Shown: one piece after another, positions 1-8,875 of the stretch
Position numbering within the stretch: the first letter of the stretch is position 1
Layout of the letters: each line of letters opens with the position of its first letter
Assembly: GCF_001971705.1 (NCBI RefSeq)
Contig: NZ_CP019327.1
Coordinates: 2,480,001-2,544,000 of the forward strand
Direction of reading: 5' to 3'
Source: Natronorubrum daqingense
GTDB taxonomy: Archaea > Halobacteriota > Halobacteria > Halobacteriales > Natrialbaceae
Length of the DNA stretch: 64,000 nt
The notes under the pieces: model-generated
Told to the model about the DNA's origin: nothing
What the model saw: only the letters and a program-made list of their open reading frames with translations
Databases searched by the model: none
Position numbers and translations under genes: made by a program

Positions 1-1185
1 ATACTCGTATCCGGTCTCGACGATCTCCACGAACTCGTCGGGGAAGCGTTCGCGGTCGTCGCCGAGCACGTCGACGCCGTCTTCCTCCTCGAATTCCGCC
101 GCCAGCGTCGCGTAGGAGGTCGTCCAGACGATCCAGACCGCGTCGATGAACTCCTCGTAGCACTGGTCGAGGTCGACCGTCGTCTCCTCGACGGTCGCAC
201 CCTCCTCGGTGATCGCCTCGACGTTCTCGGAAACGACGTTCCGGACGCGCTCGTCCACCGGGTAGGTGTCCAGCCCCGGGCTGTACCCGATCGAGAGCCC
301 TTCGACGTCGTCGTCGAGCGCGGCCAGATAATCGGTCGTCCCCTCGTCGTCTCGGTCCATCACCGAGAGCGTAAAGGCCGTCTCCTCGACGGTTCGCGTC
401 TGGACGCCCGGCTGGAAGTACGTCTCGCCGGTTCCGAACTCGCCGGGATCGTCGACGCTCGGGAACAGGCCGTACGTCCCGGTGAACGAGGCGGGTATGC
501 GGATCGAACCTGCTCCGTCGGTCCCCGTCGTGAACGGGAGCATTCCCTCGGCGACCGCGGCCGCGCTGCCGCCCGAGGAGCCGCCCGCGTTCTTCTCGAG
601 GGCGAACGGCGTCGGTGTCGGGCCGACGATCAGGTTGTCCGTCTTACCCATGTACCCTCCCTCGGGCGTGTTCGTCTTTCCGACCGGAATCGCCCCCGCG
701 TCGAGAAACGCCTGCACCTCGGGATCGGTCTCCTCGGCGATCTGGTCCTCGAACGCGAGAAAGCCGTCCGTGAACCGCTCCCCCTCGAGGCGCTGGCGAT
801 CCTTGATCGCGAAGGGAATTCCGTGGAGTGAGCCGAGATCGTCACCGTTTTCGACGGCGCGCTCGGCCTCGCGTGCCTCCTCGCGCGCCCGTTCCGGAAA
901 GAGCGTGAGAAACGCGTTGATCTCCGGTTCGCGCTCCTCGATTCGGCCGAGAAACGTTTCGACTACCTCGACCGGCGAGAGTTCACCGTCCCGAATCCTC
1001 TCAGCGAGCACCGTCGTCGACGTGAAACAGATTCCATCGTCGGGTTCGCCATCCTCAGCATCGGCGTGAGCGGTTCCGACGCCGCCGAGACCGAGTGCCA
1101 TCGCCCCACCCGTGAACAGTCTCTGCAGGTGATCGCGGCGGGTCTGTGAGAACTGCGCCTCTGATTGAGTGGTATTGTCTACCAT
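1..1185 (-). CDS. Exported amidase (amidase signature family), C-terminus beyond window
   Basis: Amidase-signature enzymes hydrolyse amide bonds using a Ser-cisSer-Lys triad. The reading frame is open from an ATG at 1185 to the window edge (395 codons), so the protein is partial. The N-terminus has a Tat-like signal (TRRDHLQRLF, residues 16-24, then a Gly/Ala-rich stretch ending near AHA, residue 41), so export is likely. AIKD gives Lys126, the Gly/Ser loop GGSSGGSAAA (199-208) gives cis-Ser201, and GSIRIPAS gives Ser225. The 75 and 24 residue spacings match the family. The usual GTDTGGS is GTDGAGS here. The substrate cannot be told from sequence. It reads away from the dehydrogenase gene upstream, with a strong hairpin between the two. 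Confidence 0.85.
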   Translation of the reverse strand, partial: MVDNTTQSEAQFSQTRRDHLQRLFTGGAMALGLGGVGTAHADAEDGEPDDGICFTSTTVLAERIRDGELSPVEVVETFLGRIEEREPEINAFLTLFPERAREEAREAERAVENGDDLGSLHGIPFAIKDRQRLEGERFTDGFLAFEDQIAEETDPEVQAFLDAGAIPVGKTNTPEGGYMGKTDNLIVGPTPTPFALEKNAGGSSGGSAAAVAEGMLPFTTGTDGAGSIRIPASFTGTYGLFPSVDDPGEFGTGETYFQPGVQTRTVEETAFTLSVMDRDDEGTTDYLAALDDDVEGLSIGYSPGLDTYPVDERVRNVVSENVEAITEEGATVEETTVDLDQCYEEFIDAVWIVWTTSYATLAAEFEEEDGVDVLGDDRERFPDEFVEIVETGYEY

Positions 1186-1313
1186 CTAATGTAATATCGC
1201 CGACTCCGGTGGTAAATATAATCCACGACCATTGAAACGATCATCTCTATCAGTTATCGGCAAAAAACACTTCGCCACAGAGGGAAACTGAAACGCGACA
1301 TATAACGCCTACA

Positions 1314-1353
1314 CGAAGCCGCTCTCGAGTGAGTTGACTCGAGAACGGCTTCG
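1314..1353 (-). terminator. Long hairpin downstream of the cupredoxin-dehydrogenase gene
   Basis: Two 17-nt arms (1314-1330 and 1337-1353) are complementary except for one position, with a 6-nt loop. The hairpin lies 22 nt past the stop codon of the 896-aa gene and about 130 nt before the amidase start on the same strand. A transcription terminator or mRNA 3'-end stabiliser is the simplest reading. There is no clear T-run. Confidence 0.5.
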
Positions 1354-1374
1354 GCGATCCGCTTCGCTTCGGTC

Positions 1375-4065
1375 TCAGTAGTCGTCGTTGTCGTCTTCGT
1401 CCATCATTCCGTCATCGTGCATCCCATCGCCGTTCATGCCGTCGCCGTTCATTCCGTTTCCGTCCATCCCATCGCCATCCATGCCGTTACCGTTCATCCC
1501 GTCTCCGTTCATGCCCTCGTCGTCATCGTCGTCGGGAAACGCCTCGTCTTCCTCGTCGTCGTCAGGCGCTTCCTCCTCCGGATCTTCTTCCTCTTCCATC
1601 TCCTCTTCGTCGACGACGAAGGGGTCCTCCGGCTCAGGGACGTCCTCGCCTTCGTCGGCGGGGACGATCTTGTAGATTTCACCCGTCTCCTCCTGCGGTC
1701 GGAAGTCGGTGTTCGCGAGGACGTAGAGTTCGCCTTCTTCGTCGCGCTCGACGCCGTAGACGTAGCGGTTGATCGACTCGTCGTCCGCGCCCTCGAACTG
1801 AAGTTCCTCGAGTTCCCAGCGCTCGTCGACCTCGACAAGATCAGTCTCGCCGTCGTCGTTCACGTCGTTGTCGTCTTCGTCCGCGTCGAGATCGTTTTCG
1901 TCCTCGAGTTCGTCGTCATCGAGCTCCTCGTCGTCTTCGTCCTCGACATCGCCGTTGGTGGCAGGGTCGATCGCCGCGATGATCTCTCCATTCGCTTCGG
2001 CGACGCCCTGGCTGCTCCAGTTGCCGAAGACGAACGCGTCCTCGAGTTCGGGAATGTCCTCGCCCGCGTACCGGTGGCCGCCGACGACGACCGAACTGTC
2101 GATGAACGCCTCCGAAATCCGAGTGTGCTGGTACTCCGCGATCGGATCTCGGAGCGGTTCGCCCTCGCGAGCCTCGCCGGCTCCCTCGCCGACCTCGTCG
2201 GGGCAGTCCTCCGGGGGCTCGAGGGGCGAGTCGGGACTGAAGCAGAACGAGCCTTCCTTCACGTTCCAGCTGTAGTTGCCGCCCTCTTCGACGGCGTAGA
2301 TCGATTCGACGGCGTGCTGGCCGGCGTCGGAGACGAACACCTGCCCGTCGTCGTTGATCGACATGCCCCAGGGGTTGCGAAAGCCCCAGGCCCAGTACTC
2401 GCCTAAGTCCTCCTCGGAGTCGACGAGCGGGTTGTCGTCGGGGATGCCGTACTCGCCGAACTCGGCCTCGGCTGCGTCGTCGTCGAGATCGTCATCATCG
2501 TCGAGATCATCATCGTCATCGTCGAGATCGTCGTCGGCGCCATTTTCGTCCTCGAGTTCGCCGTTCTCGTCATCCTCGTCGTCATCGCCGTTGTCGCCAT
2601 CGTCGTCGACATCCTCACCGTTCGCATCGACGTCGATCCGGTGAATTCCGCCGAGTAAGTTCTCGCGGGTGTCCTGGGCGTTGCCGCCCTCGTTCTCGTC
2701 GTACCAGTCCTCGACGTGGCCGACGCCGATGTCGTGGACGTTGCCGCCGTCGCCGACCGACGTGTAGAGGTAGCCGTCGGGACCGAAGGCGAGTCGCCCG
2801 CCGTTGTGGTTGTCCTGGGGCTGTTGGATCTCCATGACTGTCCGCTCGGAATCGGGATCGACGCTGAGTTCGTCGCCGTCCGCCTCGGCCTCGAACTCCG
2901 CGAGCACGTCGGTGTGGTTGTATCCCAGTCCCTCGCGTTCGGGGGCGCTGTACCTGACGTAGAACAGGCCGTTGTCCGAAAAGTCGGGGTGGAACGCGAT
3001 TCCGAGCAGCCCGCGCTCGTCGTACCCGCCGAGTTCGCCGATACCGAGGCTGACCAATTGGTCCTCGATGTCGAGGAAGAGGTCCATATCGTCGGCCGTC
3101 AGCGCGTCCTCGGGAACGTCGTCGTCGACCTCGTCGGGGTCGTCGGGGTCTTCCTCCTCGACCTGGATGCTCCCGACCATCGTCCCCGGATGGACCTCGC
3201 AGACGTACCGATCCATCTCCTCGGTCGCCTCGAACTCGAGCGTCTGGGTCTCGCCCGCCTCTCGGATGATCTCCGTCCGCTCGAGGATGTCGTCGTTGGC
3301 GTCGAGGATGACGACGTTGTGCGGGTCGCCGTCGCCGTTCTCCCAGGTAAACTCGTAGGTTTCGCCCGCGGTCAACTCGAGGGTCGGATTCTCCTCGCCG
3401 TCGATCTCGCTCGGCTCCGTGCCGAACCAGGCGGGAATGACGCCGTTGAAGACGAACTCGGTCGGTTCGCCGTCGTCCTCGTCGATATCTTCGGCCGCCT
3501 CGTCGTCGACGTCGTCAGCCTCATCAGCCTCGTCGTCCGTCTCTTGGAGGAAACTCCCCGTTTCCTCGTCAGCTGGCTCTCCGTCGTCTTCGTCGAGATC
3601 GTCCGCTGGATCGTCGTCGTCCTCGAGGTCGGGGTCGTCCTCGAGGTCGTCCTCGTCGTCTTCCGGTTCCGCTGCGTCTTCGTCGTCGAGTTCGTCGACC
3701 GCGTCTTCGAAGTTCGTGGCGAATACCTGGCCCGTCTGCGTGACGATGAAGTGATACACCTCGCCGTTTACCTCGACGTAATCGAAGTCGGTCGGGGCGG
3801 GAATGTTCGCGGCCATCAACTGGAGGCCGACCGTTTCCCCTTCCGGGAACTCCCCCGCGACGGGAATGTCGCCGAACTCCTCGTCGTCAGCCTCCTCGAC
3901 GTCCTCGTCCGGGTCGTCCTCGTCTTCCTGTGCCTGCACGCCTGCGACGCCACCGAGTGCCGTCGCAGACCCTGTCGCTGCGAGTGCGCGGAGGACCGTC
4001 CGTCGTGATTGTCGCGTGATCCGACCGTCGTGAATACCGTCTGCTGGCTTGTCTGGATAACTCAT
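1375..4065 (-). CDS. Exported PQQ-type sugar dehydrogenase with a cupredoxin domain inserted in the propeller and a Met-rich tail
   Basis: Soluble PQQ glucose/sorbosone dehydrogenases are six-bladed propellers that oxidise sugars outside the cytoplasm. A Tat signal is visible (SRRTVLRA, residues 20-27, cut near AQ46). The first propeller strand (about residues 78-118) is followed by an acidic linker, then a plastocyanin-like domain (about 203-303) with a full type-1 copper set: His249, Cys289, His292, Met296. The propeller then resumes (YDERGLLGIAFHPDF, DNHNGG, FGPDGYLY). Acidic inserts interrupt later blades. The C-terminus is a run of GM(N/D)G(D/N)-type repeats ending in DDY. The paralogue at 5419 carries the copper domain in front of the propeller instead. 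Electron transfer from PQQ to copper is an inference. At 896 aa it is much longer than typical family members. Confidence 0.85.
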   Translation of the reverse strand: MSYPDKPADGIHDGRITRQSRRTVLRALAATGSATALGGVAGVQAQEDEDDPDEDVEEADDEEFGDIPVAGEFPEGETVGLQLMAANIPAPTDFDYVEVNGEVYHFIVTQTGQVFATNFEDAVDELDDEDAAEPEDDEDDLEDDPDLEDDDDPADDLDEDDGEPADEETGSFLQETDDEADEADDVDDEAAEDIDEDDGEPTEFVFNGVIPAWFGTEPSEIDGEENPTLELTAGETYEFTWENGDGDPHNVVILDANDDILERTEIIREAGETQTLEFEATEEMDRYVCEVHPGTMVGSIQVEEEDPDDPDEVDDDVPEDALTADDMDLFLDIEDQLVSLGIGELGGYDERGLLGIAFHPDFSDNGLFYVRYSAPEREGLGYNHTDVLAEFEAEADGDELSVDPDSERTVMEIQQPQDNHNGGRLAFGPDGYLYTSVGDGGNVHDIGVGHVEDWYDENEGGNAQDTRENLLGGIHRIDVDANGEDVDDDGDNGDDDEDDENGELEDENGADDDLDDDDDDLDDDDDLDDDAAEAEFGEYGIPDDNPLVDSEEDLGEYWAWGFRNPWGMSINDDGQVFVSDAGQHAVESIYAVEEGGNYSWNVKEGSFCFSPDSPLEPPEDCPDEVGEGAGEAREGEPLRDPIAEYQHTRISEAFIDSSVVVGGHRYAGEDIPELEDAFVFGNWSSQGVAEANGEIIAAIDPATNGDVEDEDDEELDDDELEDENDLDADEDDNDVNDDGETDLVEVDERWELEELQFEGADDESINRYVYGVERDEEGELYVLANTDFRPQEETGEIYKIVPADEGEDVPEPEDPFVVDEEEMEEEEDPEEEAPDDDEEDEAFPDDDDDEGMNGDGMNGNGMDGDGMDGNGMNGDGMNGDGMHDDGMMDEDDNDDY

Positions 4066-4120
4066 AGTATCTCTCGTGAACTGCCTTCCTGTGGTGTGGA
4101 CGACGTTCGAACGCAGCGTC

Positions 4121-4160
4121 CTCCTCTCAGCTTCTCCGCCGAAATCGGCGCTGAGAGGAG
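4121..4160 (-). promoter_or_regulatory. Perfect hairpin in the 5' region of the 896-aa cupredoxin-dehydrogenase gene
   Basis: Arms of 11 nt (4121-4131 and 4150-4160) are perfectly complementary, with an inner GCCG/CGGC stem near the tip. It lies 56 nt upstream of the start codon. The rest of the gap from 4066 to 4383 shows no gene. It could be a leader RNA structure or an operator. Confidence 0.4.
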
Positions 4161-4383
4161 TACCCAGCGCTCGCTGTGACTCGCCCTACCACGGAAGGGT
4201 CGCTCCGCCGAATAAATCGCGCAAATCGTTCCACGCACAATCGCGCTCTGGCCGGCCGTTTCACGCGCTAATCTCGAGTTGCCGCCCCTCTCCGCGTCTC
4301 GTCTTCCCGGCAGTCCCTCACTCGGCGGTGTCGGAGTCGAATTCCTGGCCAACGGATTAGTACCTCGTCGGAATAGGCTCGCT

Positions 4384-5232
4384 ATGGTCGACCTCGCTTT
4401 CTCCACGAACGCGTACACGCGCCACTCGCTGCCGACCGCGATTCGACGCATCGCCGACCACGGCTACGCCGGCGTCGAACTCCTCGGCGACGACCCCCAC
4501 GCCTACTTCCCCGAATTTACCGAGACGGACCGCGAGAACCTCCTCGAGGCGCTCGAGGAGACCGACCTCGCCGTCTCGAACGTCAACGCGAACACGGCGA
4601 TGGGGTACTACGACGACGCCCCGCCCTCGGCGTTTTTCGAACCGAGCATCATCCGCGCCGACGCGGACGCCCGCGAGTGGCGAGTCGAGTACACGAAACG
4701 TGCGATCGACCTCGCGGACACGGTCGACGCCCCCGCGGTCTGTCTGGCCACCGGTCGGCCACTCCCCGGAACGATGCCCGAAGTGGCCCGCGAGCACCTC
4801 CTCGAGTCGCTCTCGTCGATCCTCGACTACGCCGACGCTCGCGGAGTCGCGGTCGGCATCGAGTACGAACCCGAACTCCTGATCGAGAACACGGACGAAG
4901 TCCTCGACCTGCTCGAGGAAGTCGACCGCGAGCGGCTCGGGATCAACCTGGACGTGGGCCACGCGGCGGTCTACGGCGAGGACGTGGCCGAGAGCATCCG
5001 CCACAGCGCCGGCTCGATCACCGGCATTCACCTCGAGGATATCGTCGGTGGGCGGCGGGGCAAGCACTACCACCGAATCCCCGGCAAGGGCGACCTCGAC
5101 TTTCGAGCGATTTTCGACGCGCTCGACGACGTCGGCTACGACGGCTTTGCCACCCTCGAGTTGTACACCTACCCCGACGAGCCGGATCGTGCGGCTCGAG
5201 ACGCTTACGAGGCGCTCGAGGCGTACGTGTAG
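4384..5232 (+). CDS. Sugar phosphate isomerase/epimerase (xylose-isomerase-like TIM barrel)
   Basis: The 282-aa protein has the pattern of the AP-endonuclease-2/xylose-isomerase TIM-barrel superfamily: an N-terminal FSTNAY strand, GYAGVELLGD, VGIEYEPE (metal-ligand Glu region), GINLDVGHA (Asp and His ligands), ITGIHLEDI, and GYDGFATLEL near the end. Family members isomerise or epimerise sugars, inositols or hydroxypyruvate using a divalent metal. A start at 4384 (MVDLAFSTNAY) is chosen because the domain begins there; the frame is open further upstream but that part has no family-like sequence. It sits between two sugar dehydrogenase paralogues, which suggests a linked sugar-acid or polyol pathway, but the substrate is unknown. 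Confidence 0.8.
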   Translation: MVDLAFSTNAYTRHSLPTAIRRIADHGYAGVELLGDDPHAYFPEFTETDRENLLEALEETDLAVSNVNANTAMGYYDDAPPSAFFEPSIIRADADAREWRVEYTKRAIDLADTVDAPAVCLATGRPLPGTMPEVAREHLLESLSSILDYADARGVAVGIEYEPELLIENTDEVLDLLEEVDRERLGINLDVGHAAVYGEDVAESIRHSAGSITGIHLEDIVGGRRGKHYHRIPGKGDLDFRAIFDALDDVGYDGFATLELYTYPDEPDRAARDAYEALEAYV

Positions 5233-5418
5233 TCGGCAGTCGAAGGGATTTTCCAGTCGGATTTGGAGGCCGTCGATGGTCCGACCCGGCGAATCGCTGA
5301 TAGTCGAAAATCCACGGGTAATGGTCCGCTACCCGATCGTTATATCAGAATAATCGTACAAATATTCGCAACGGCCCTGCTTGCCTTTCTCACCCCTCCT
5401 CGATAGCGTAGGCAGACG

Positions 5419-7638
5419 ATGACTGACAATCGAGAGACACCTGACCCAGCAGCCGACGACTCCCGACCACCGGCCGACGAGGAATCGGTACCCGGCGATG
5501 AACCGACAGCCGACGAGGAATCGACAGCCGAGCAATCGCCCGACTCGAGTCCCTCCGGCCCCCACTCGAAGCCGTCCAGACGCCGCTTCATGCAGGCGAC
5601 GGCGGCCGCGAGTGCCGTCGTCGGGTTCACTGGCGCGGCGAGCGCGCAGGACGAGGACGACGACGAAGACGACGAGAACGGTGACAACGAGTTCGAACTC
5701 GGCGGGGCGAGTGACGCGTGGGTCGGCGAAGCACCCGAAGACATCGAAGGCGAGGACAACCCGACGCTCGTCCTCGAGGAAGGCGAGAGTTACGAGGTGA
5801 CGTGGGAGAACTTAGACGGCGTCGAGCACAACTTCGTCATCATCGACGAGGAGGGAGACCAAATCGTCGAGTCCGAACTCATCGGTGAAGAGGGCGAAAC
5901 GCAGACGGTGGAGTTTGAGGCCGAGGAGGAGATGTCGGAGTACTACTGCGAACCGCATCCCCAGACGATGCGGGGAGACATCTCCTTCGACGAGGAGGAA
6001 GAAGAGGAAGAAGAAGAGGACGTCCGATACTTCCCCGAAGGGCCGACGGTCGGTGTCAACACCGTCGCCGAAGGGATGATTGCCCCGACTGACTTCCACG
6101 ACCCCGAAGGGTCGGACTATCAGTACGTCTCGGACCAGACCGGTGAAATCTACCTCATCGGCGACGACGGCATCGAAGACGAACCGTTCCTCGACATCGG
6201 CGACGAGATGGTCGCCGTCGGCGAGGAGTTCGAGGGCCAGTACGCAGATCCAGAGGGTGACTACGACGAGCGCGGCCTACTCGGCCTCGAGTTCCACCCC
6301 GAGTACGAGGACAACGGGCTGTTCTACGTCAGCTACAGCGCCCCGCCGGACGACGAGACGCCCGACGACTGGTCGCACGTCCAGATCCTCTCGGAGTTCG
6401 AGGCCGACGACGACGAGAGCGCCGACCCCGACTCCGAACGCCGCGTCCTCGAGATCCAACATCCGCAGTTCAACCACAACAGCGGTCCGATGGCCTTCGG
6501 GCCGGACGGCTACCTCTACGTCCCGATGGGCGACGGCGGCGGCGGAGACGACGCCGACTACGGCCACGTCGAGGACTGGTACGACGAGAACGAGGGCGGC
6601 AACGGACAGGATACGGAGGACAACCCCCTCGGGGGCGTCCTCCGGATCGACGTCGACGAGCAGGAAGACCAGGATTACGGCGAGTACGGCATCCCGGACG
6701 ACAACCCGTTCATGGAGGGCGAAGACCTCGAGGGTGAGGGACTCGAGGAGTACTACGCGTGGGGCCTGCGCAACCCCTTCGGAATCACCTTCAGCGAAGA
6801 CGAGGACCGCTGTATCGTCGCTGACGCCGGACAACTGCTGTACGAAGCAGCCTATCAGGTCGAAGCGGGAGAAAACTACGGCTGGAACGTTAGAGAGGGC
6901 TCACACTGCTTCAGTACGGATTCACCTGCGACGCCCCCCGAAGAGTGCCCGACCGAGACGCCCGACGACGTTCGCGGCGGCGAACCGCTGATCGATCCCG
7001 TCGTCGAGTACCCGCAGGTCTACGAAGGCGAGGGGGTCGGCATCGTCATCATCGGCGGCCACACCTACGAGGACGACGCAATCGAGGAACTCGAAGGACA
7101 GTACATCTTCGGCGACTGGACGATTGACCAGGGCCGACAGCAGCCATTGGGTCGCGTCTTCGCCGCCGAGCCGGAAGATCTGGACCTCGAGCCGACCGAC
7201 GACCGAGACGAGTACGGTGGTCGCCCACAGGAGGAGCTGTGGGACATGGAGGAAGTGATGTTCGAGGGCAACGAGGAGGGCGAACTCTACCACTTCGTTC
7301 GCCAGTTCGGCCGCGGGGCCGACGGCGAGGTGTACATCCTCGCGAACCAGGTCGGCGTCCCGCAGGGTGACACCGGCGTCGTCCTCGAGATGGTCCCCGA
7401 GGGCGAGGGCGAAGAGATCGAAGAACCGGACGACATCGAGGACCCCGACGACGAGGAAGAAGACCCTGCGGAAGACGATGAGGATCCGGAGGACCCCGAC
7501 GAGGCCGAAGACGAAGACCCCGAGGACGAGGACGAGCATCCGGGTGATATAGACGAAGATCCCGAAGACGACGAAGCGAACGACGAAAACGGAGAGAACG
7601 ACGAAGACGACGAAAACGGAACGGACGACGACGAGTAA
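5419..7638 (+). CDS. Exported cupredoxin-PQQ sugar dehydrogenase fusion, paralogue of the 1375-4065 gene
   Basis: The 739-aa protein has an unusually long acidic/Pro N-region before its Tat signal (SRRRFMQA, residues 53-60; cleavage near ASAQ77). An N-terminal cupredoxin domain (about 95-190) has type-1 copper ligands His137, Cys177, His180 and Met184. The PQQ-dependent propeller follows (YDERGLLGLEFHPEY, QFNHNSGPMAFGPDGYLY, WGLRNPFG). The C-terminal 90 residues are almost all Asp, Glu, Pro and Asn. Fusion of a blue-copper domain suggests electrons from sugar oxidation pass to copper and then to the respiratory chain; this is inferred. A TATA-like stretch lies near 5340. Unlike the paralogue, there is no Met-rich tail. 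Confidence 0.85.
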   Translation: MTDNRETPDPAADDSRPPADEESVPGDEPTADEESTAEQSPDSSPSGPHSKPSRRRFMQATAAASAVVGFTGAASAQDEDDDEDDENGDNEFELGGASDAWVGEAPEDIEGEDNPTLVLEEGESYEVTWENLDGVEHNFVIIDEEGDQIVESELIGEEGETQTVEFEAEEEMSEYYCEPHPQTMRGDISFDEEEEEEEEEDVRYFPEGPTVGVNTVAEGMIAPTDFHDPEGSDYQYVSDQTGEIYLIGDDGIEDEPFLDIGDEMVAVGEEFEGQYADPEGDYDERGLLGLEFHPEYEDNGLFYVSYSAPPDDETPDDWSHVQILSEFEADDDESADPDSERRVLEIQHPQFNHNSGPMAFGPDGYLYVPMGDGGGGDDADYGHVEDWYDENEGGNGQDTEDNPLGGVLRIDVDEQEDQDYGEYGIPDDNPFMEGEDLEGEGLEEYYAWGLRNPFGITFSEDEDRCIVADAGQLLYEAAYQVEAGENYGWNVREGSHCFSTDSPATPPEECPTETPDDVRGGEPLIDPVVEYPQVYEGEGVGIVIIGGHTYEDDAIEELEGQYIFGDWTIDQGRQQPLGRVFAAEPEDLDLEPTDDRDEYGGRPQEELWDMEEVMFEGNEEGELYHFVRQFGRGADGEVYILANQVGVPQGDTGVVLEMVPEGEGEEIEEPDDIEDPDDEEEDPAEDDEDPEDPDEAEDEDPEDEDEHPGDIDEDPEDDEANDENGENDEDDENGTDDDE

Positions 7639-7775
7639 CCCTCACTCGAGGGGACGCGACGAACGCTCTCGTCCGCCGACGATCGCGACTGGTTCGTCGC
7701 GACTCTCTCGCTTTTAATCGGTGCAATAAGACGGATACGGAGTCGACTCAGCGCCTTTCCTCCCGTTTCAGACCA

Positions 7776-8123
7776 TCAGGCTGAGGCCATCTCTCGACAG
7801 CTTTCTGCACACTCGGGCAGGATCTCTGCACAAGCCTGACAGTGGTCGTGATCGTGTTGGGCACACTCTTCGGCGCACTCCTCACAGATGTCGGCACAGA
7901 GTTCGCCGAGTTCCCGATGATACCCCGAATTGCGGGCCATGAATCGCGCGTGAAGCGAGGCGACGTCTGCCACGTCCCGACAGAGACGGATGCACCGCGC
8001 CATTCCCTCCCCCTCGCCTGCACAGGCGTCGGCACACCACTCACAGACCTGTGCGGCCTCGAGGCAGTTGTCGATACACTCCTGCATGTGCTCGTCCGCG
8101 TGCTCGAGTTGCTGTAATGCCAT
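7776..8123 (-). CDS. Cys-rich four-helix copper-binding protein (DUF326/Csp-like)
   Basis: The 115-aa protein has 15 cysteines, mostly in CxxxC and CxxC spacings along predicted helices (QECIDNC, CEWCADAC, CIRLC, CADICEECAEEC, CQAC, CAESC). This is the pattern of DUF326/copper-storage-protein four-helix bundles, which bind many Cu(I) ions in the helix core. There is no signal peptide, so it is probably cytosolic (Csp3-like). The start at 8123 (MALQQLEHADEHMQ) is chosen by resemblance to homologues; ATGs at 8132 and 8144 are also in frame. Its position next to two blue-copper fusion enzymes supports a copper role. Confidence 0.8.
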   Translation of the reverse strand: MALQQLEHADEHMQECIDNCLEAAQVCEWCADACAGEGEGMARCIRLCRDVADVASLHARFMARNSGYHRELGELCADICEECAEECAQHDHDHCQACAEILPECAESCREMASA

Positions 8124-8290
8124 CGTCAGCATCGACTCGAGCACCGGGGATCAAGCTAACGCGAGCAAACGCAAGCAATTGTACTCTCGACACTATCACG
8201 AAATAATTACTTTTCACTCGGCGTACAAACTTCGACTGTGTGTGATAATGTTTAACAACCATTTTATGTCACAGTAAGGTCCCACCGACA

Positions 8291-8875
8291 ATGGGTACTG
8301 AGAACAGTTCACGAGCGTCGATCGTTGTGGGCGCGTTAGCAGGCATAGCGGCGTGGATACTGGGCTACCTCGTCACCTACGCCGGTGCGATCGGCGAAAT
8401 CCGGTCGGACGAGCAAGCCGAAGCGTTGGAGCTAGCGGTCGAAGAGTCGGTCGACCTCGAAATGGTCGGCCTGTTGTTCTACAACGCACACAACGTCGAC
8501 GCCGACGTGCCCCAGTACAGCGTATTGCAAGCACTCGAAGAGAATCACAATTTCGTTCTCGCCGACGGGGGGAGTACCCTTCTCCTGTACGTCGTTCCGG
8601 TGGTTTCCCTGGTCGTTGCTGGCGCGCTGGTTGCCTCGTACACCGCGACAGACCTCGAGGCGTCGACCGACGCCGCGCTCGCTGGCGCGGCAATCGTCGT
8701 CGGCTACTTTCCGCTCGTCGTCCTCGGGCTGTTCGTTTTCACCGTCGACCCGGGCGAAGGTGCGATGCGTCCCGATCCACTGTTCGCAGTCGCAATCGCC
8801 GGACTGGTGTATCCCCTCGTATTTGGCTCCCTCGGCGGCGTACTCGCTGGCTTCGCTTCGAATGTACTGGAGTAA
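8291..8875 (+). CDS. Four-TM haloarchaeal membrane protein of unknown function
   Basis: The 194-aa protein has predicted membrane segments at about residues 11-33, 97-118, 126-150 and 163-190. A hydrophilic loop of about 60 residues lies between the first two. No catalytic or transport motif was recognised. It resembles small conserved haloarchaeal membrane proteins (possibly the DUF7978 group, from memory). The start ATG at 8291 is preceded by an AT-rich region around 8240-8265 that could hold a promoter. Confidence 0.7.
   Translation: MGTENSSRASIVVGALAGIAAWILGYLVTYAGAIGEIRSDEQAEALELAVEESVDLEMVGLLFYNAHNVDADVPQYSVLQALEENHNFVLADGGSTLLLYVVPVVSLVVAGALVASYTATDLEASTDAALAGAAIVVGYFPLVVLGLFVFTVDPGEGAMRPDPLFAVAIAGLVYPLVFGSLGGVLAGFASNVLE

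Noticed and set aside
4279-4383. N-terminal extension of the sugar isomerase
   Set aside because: The extra residues do not resemble the family, which starts at MVDLAFSTN.
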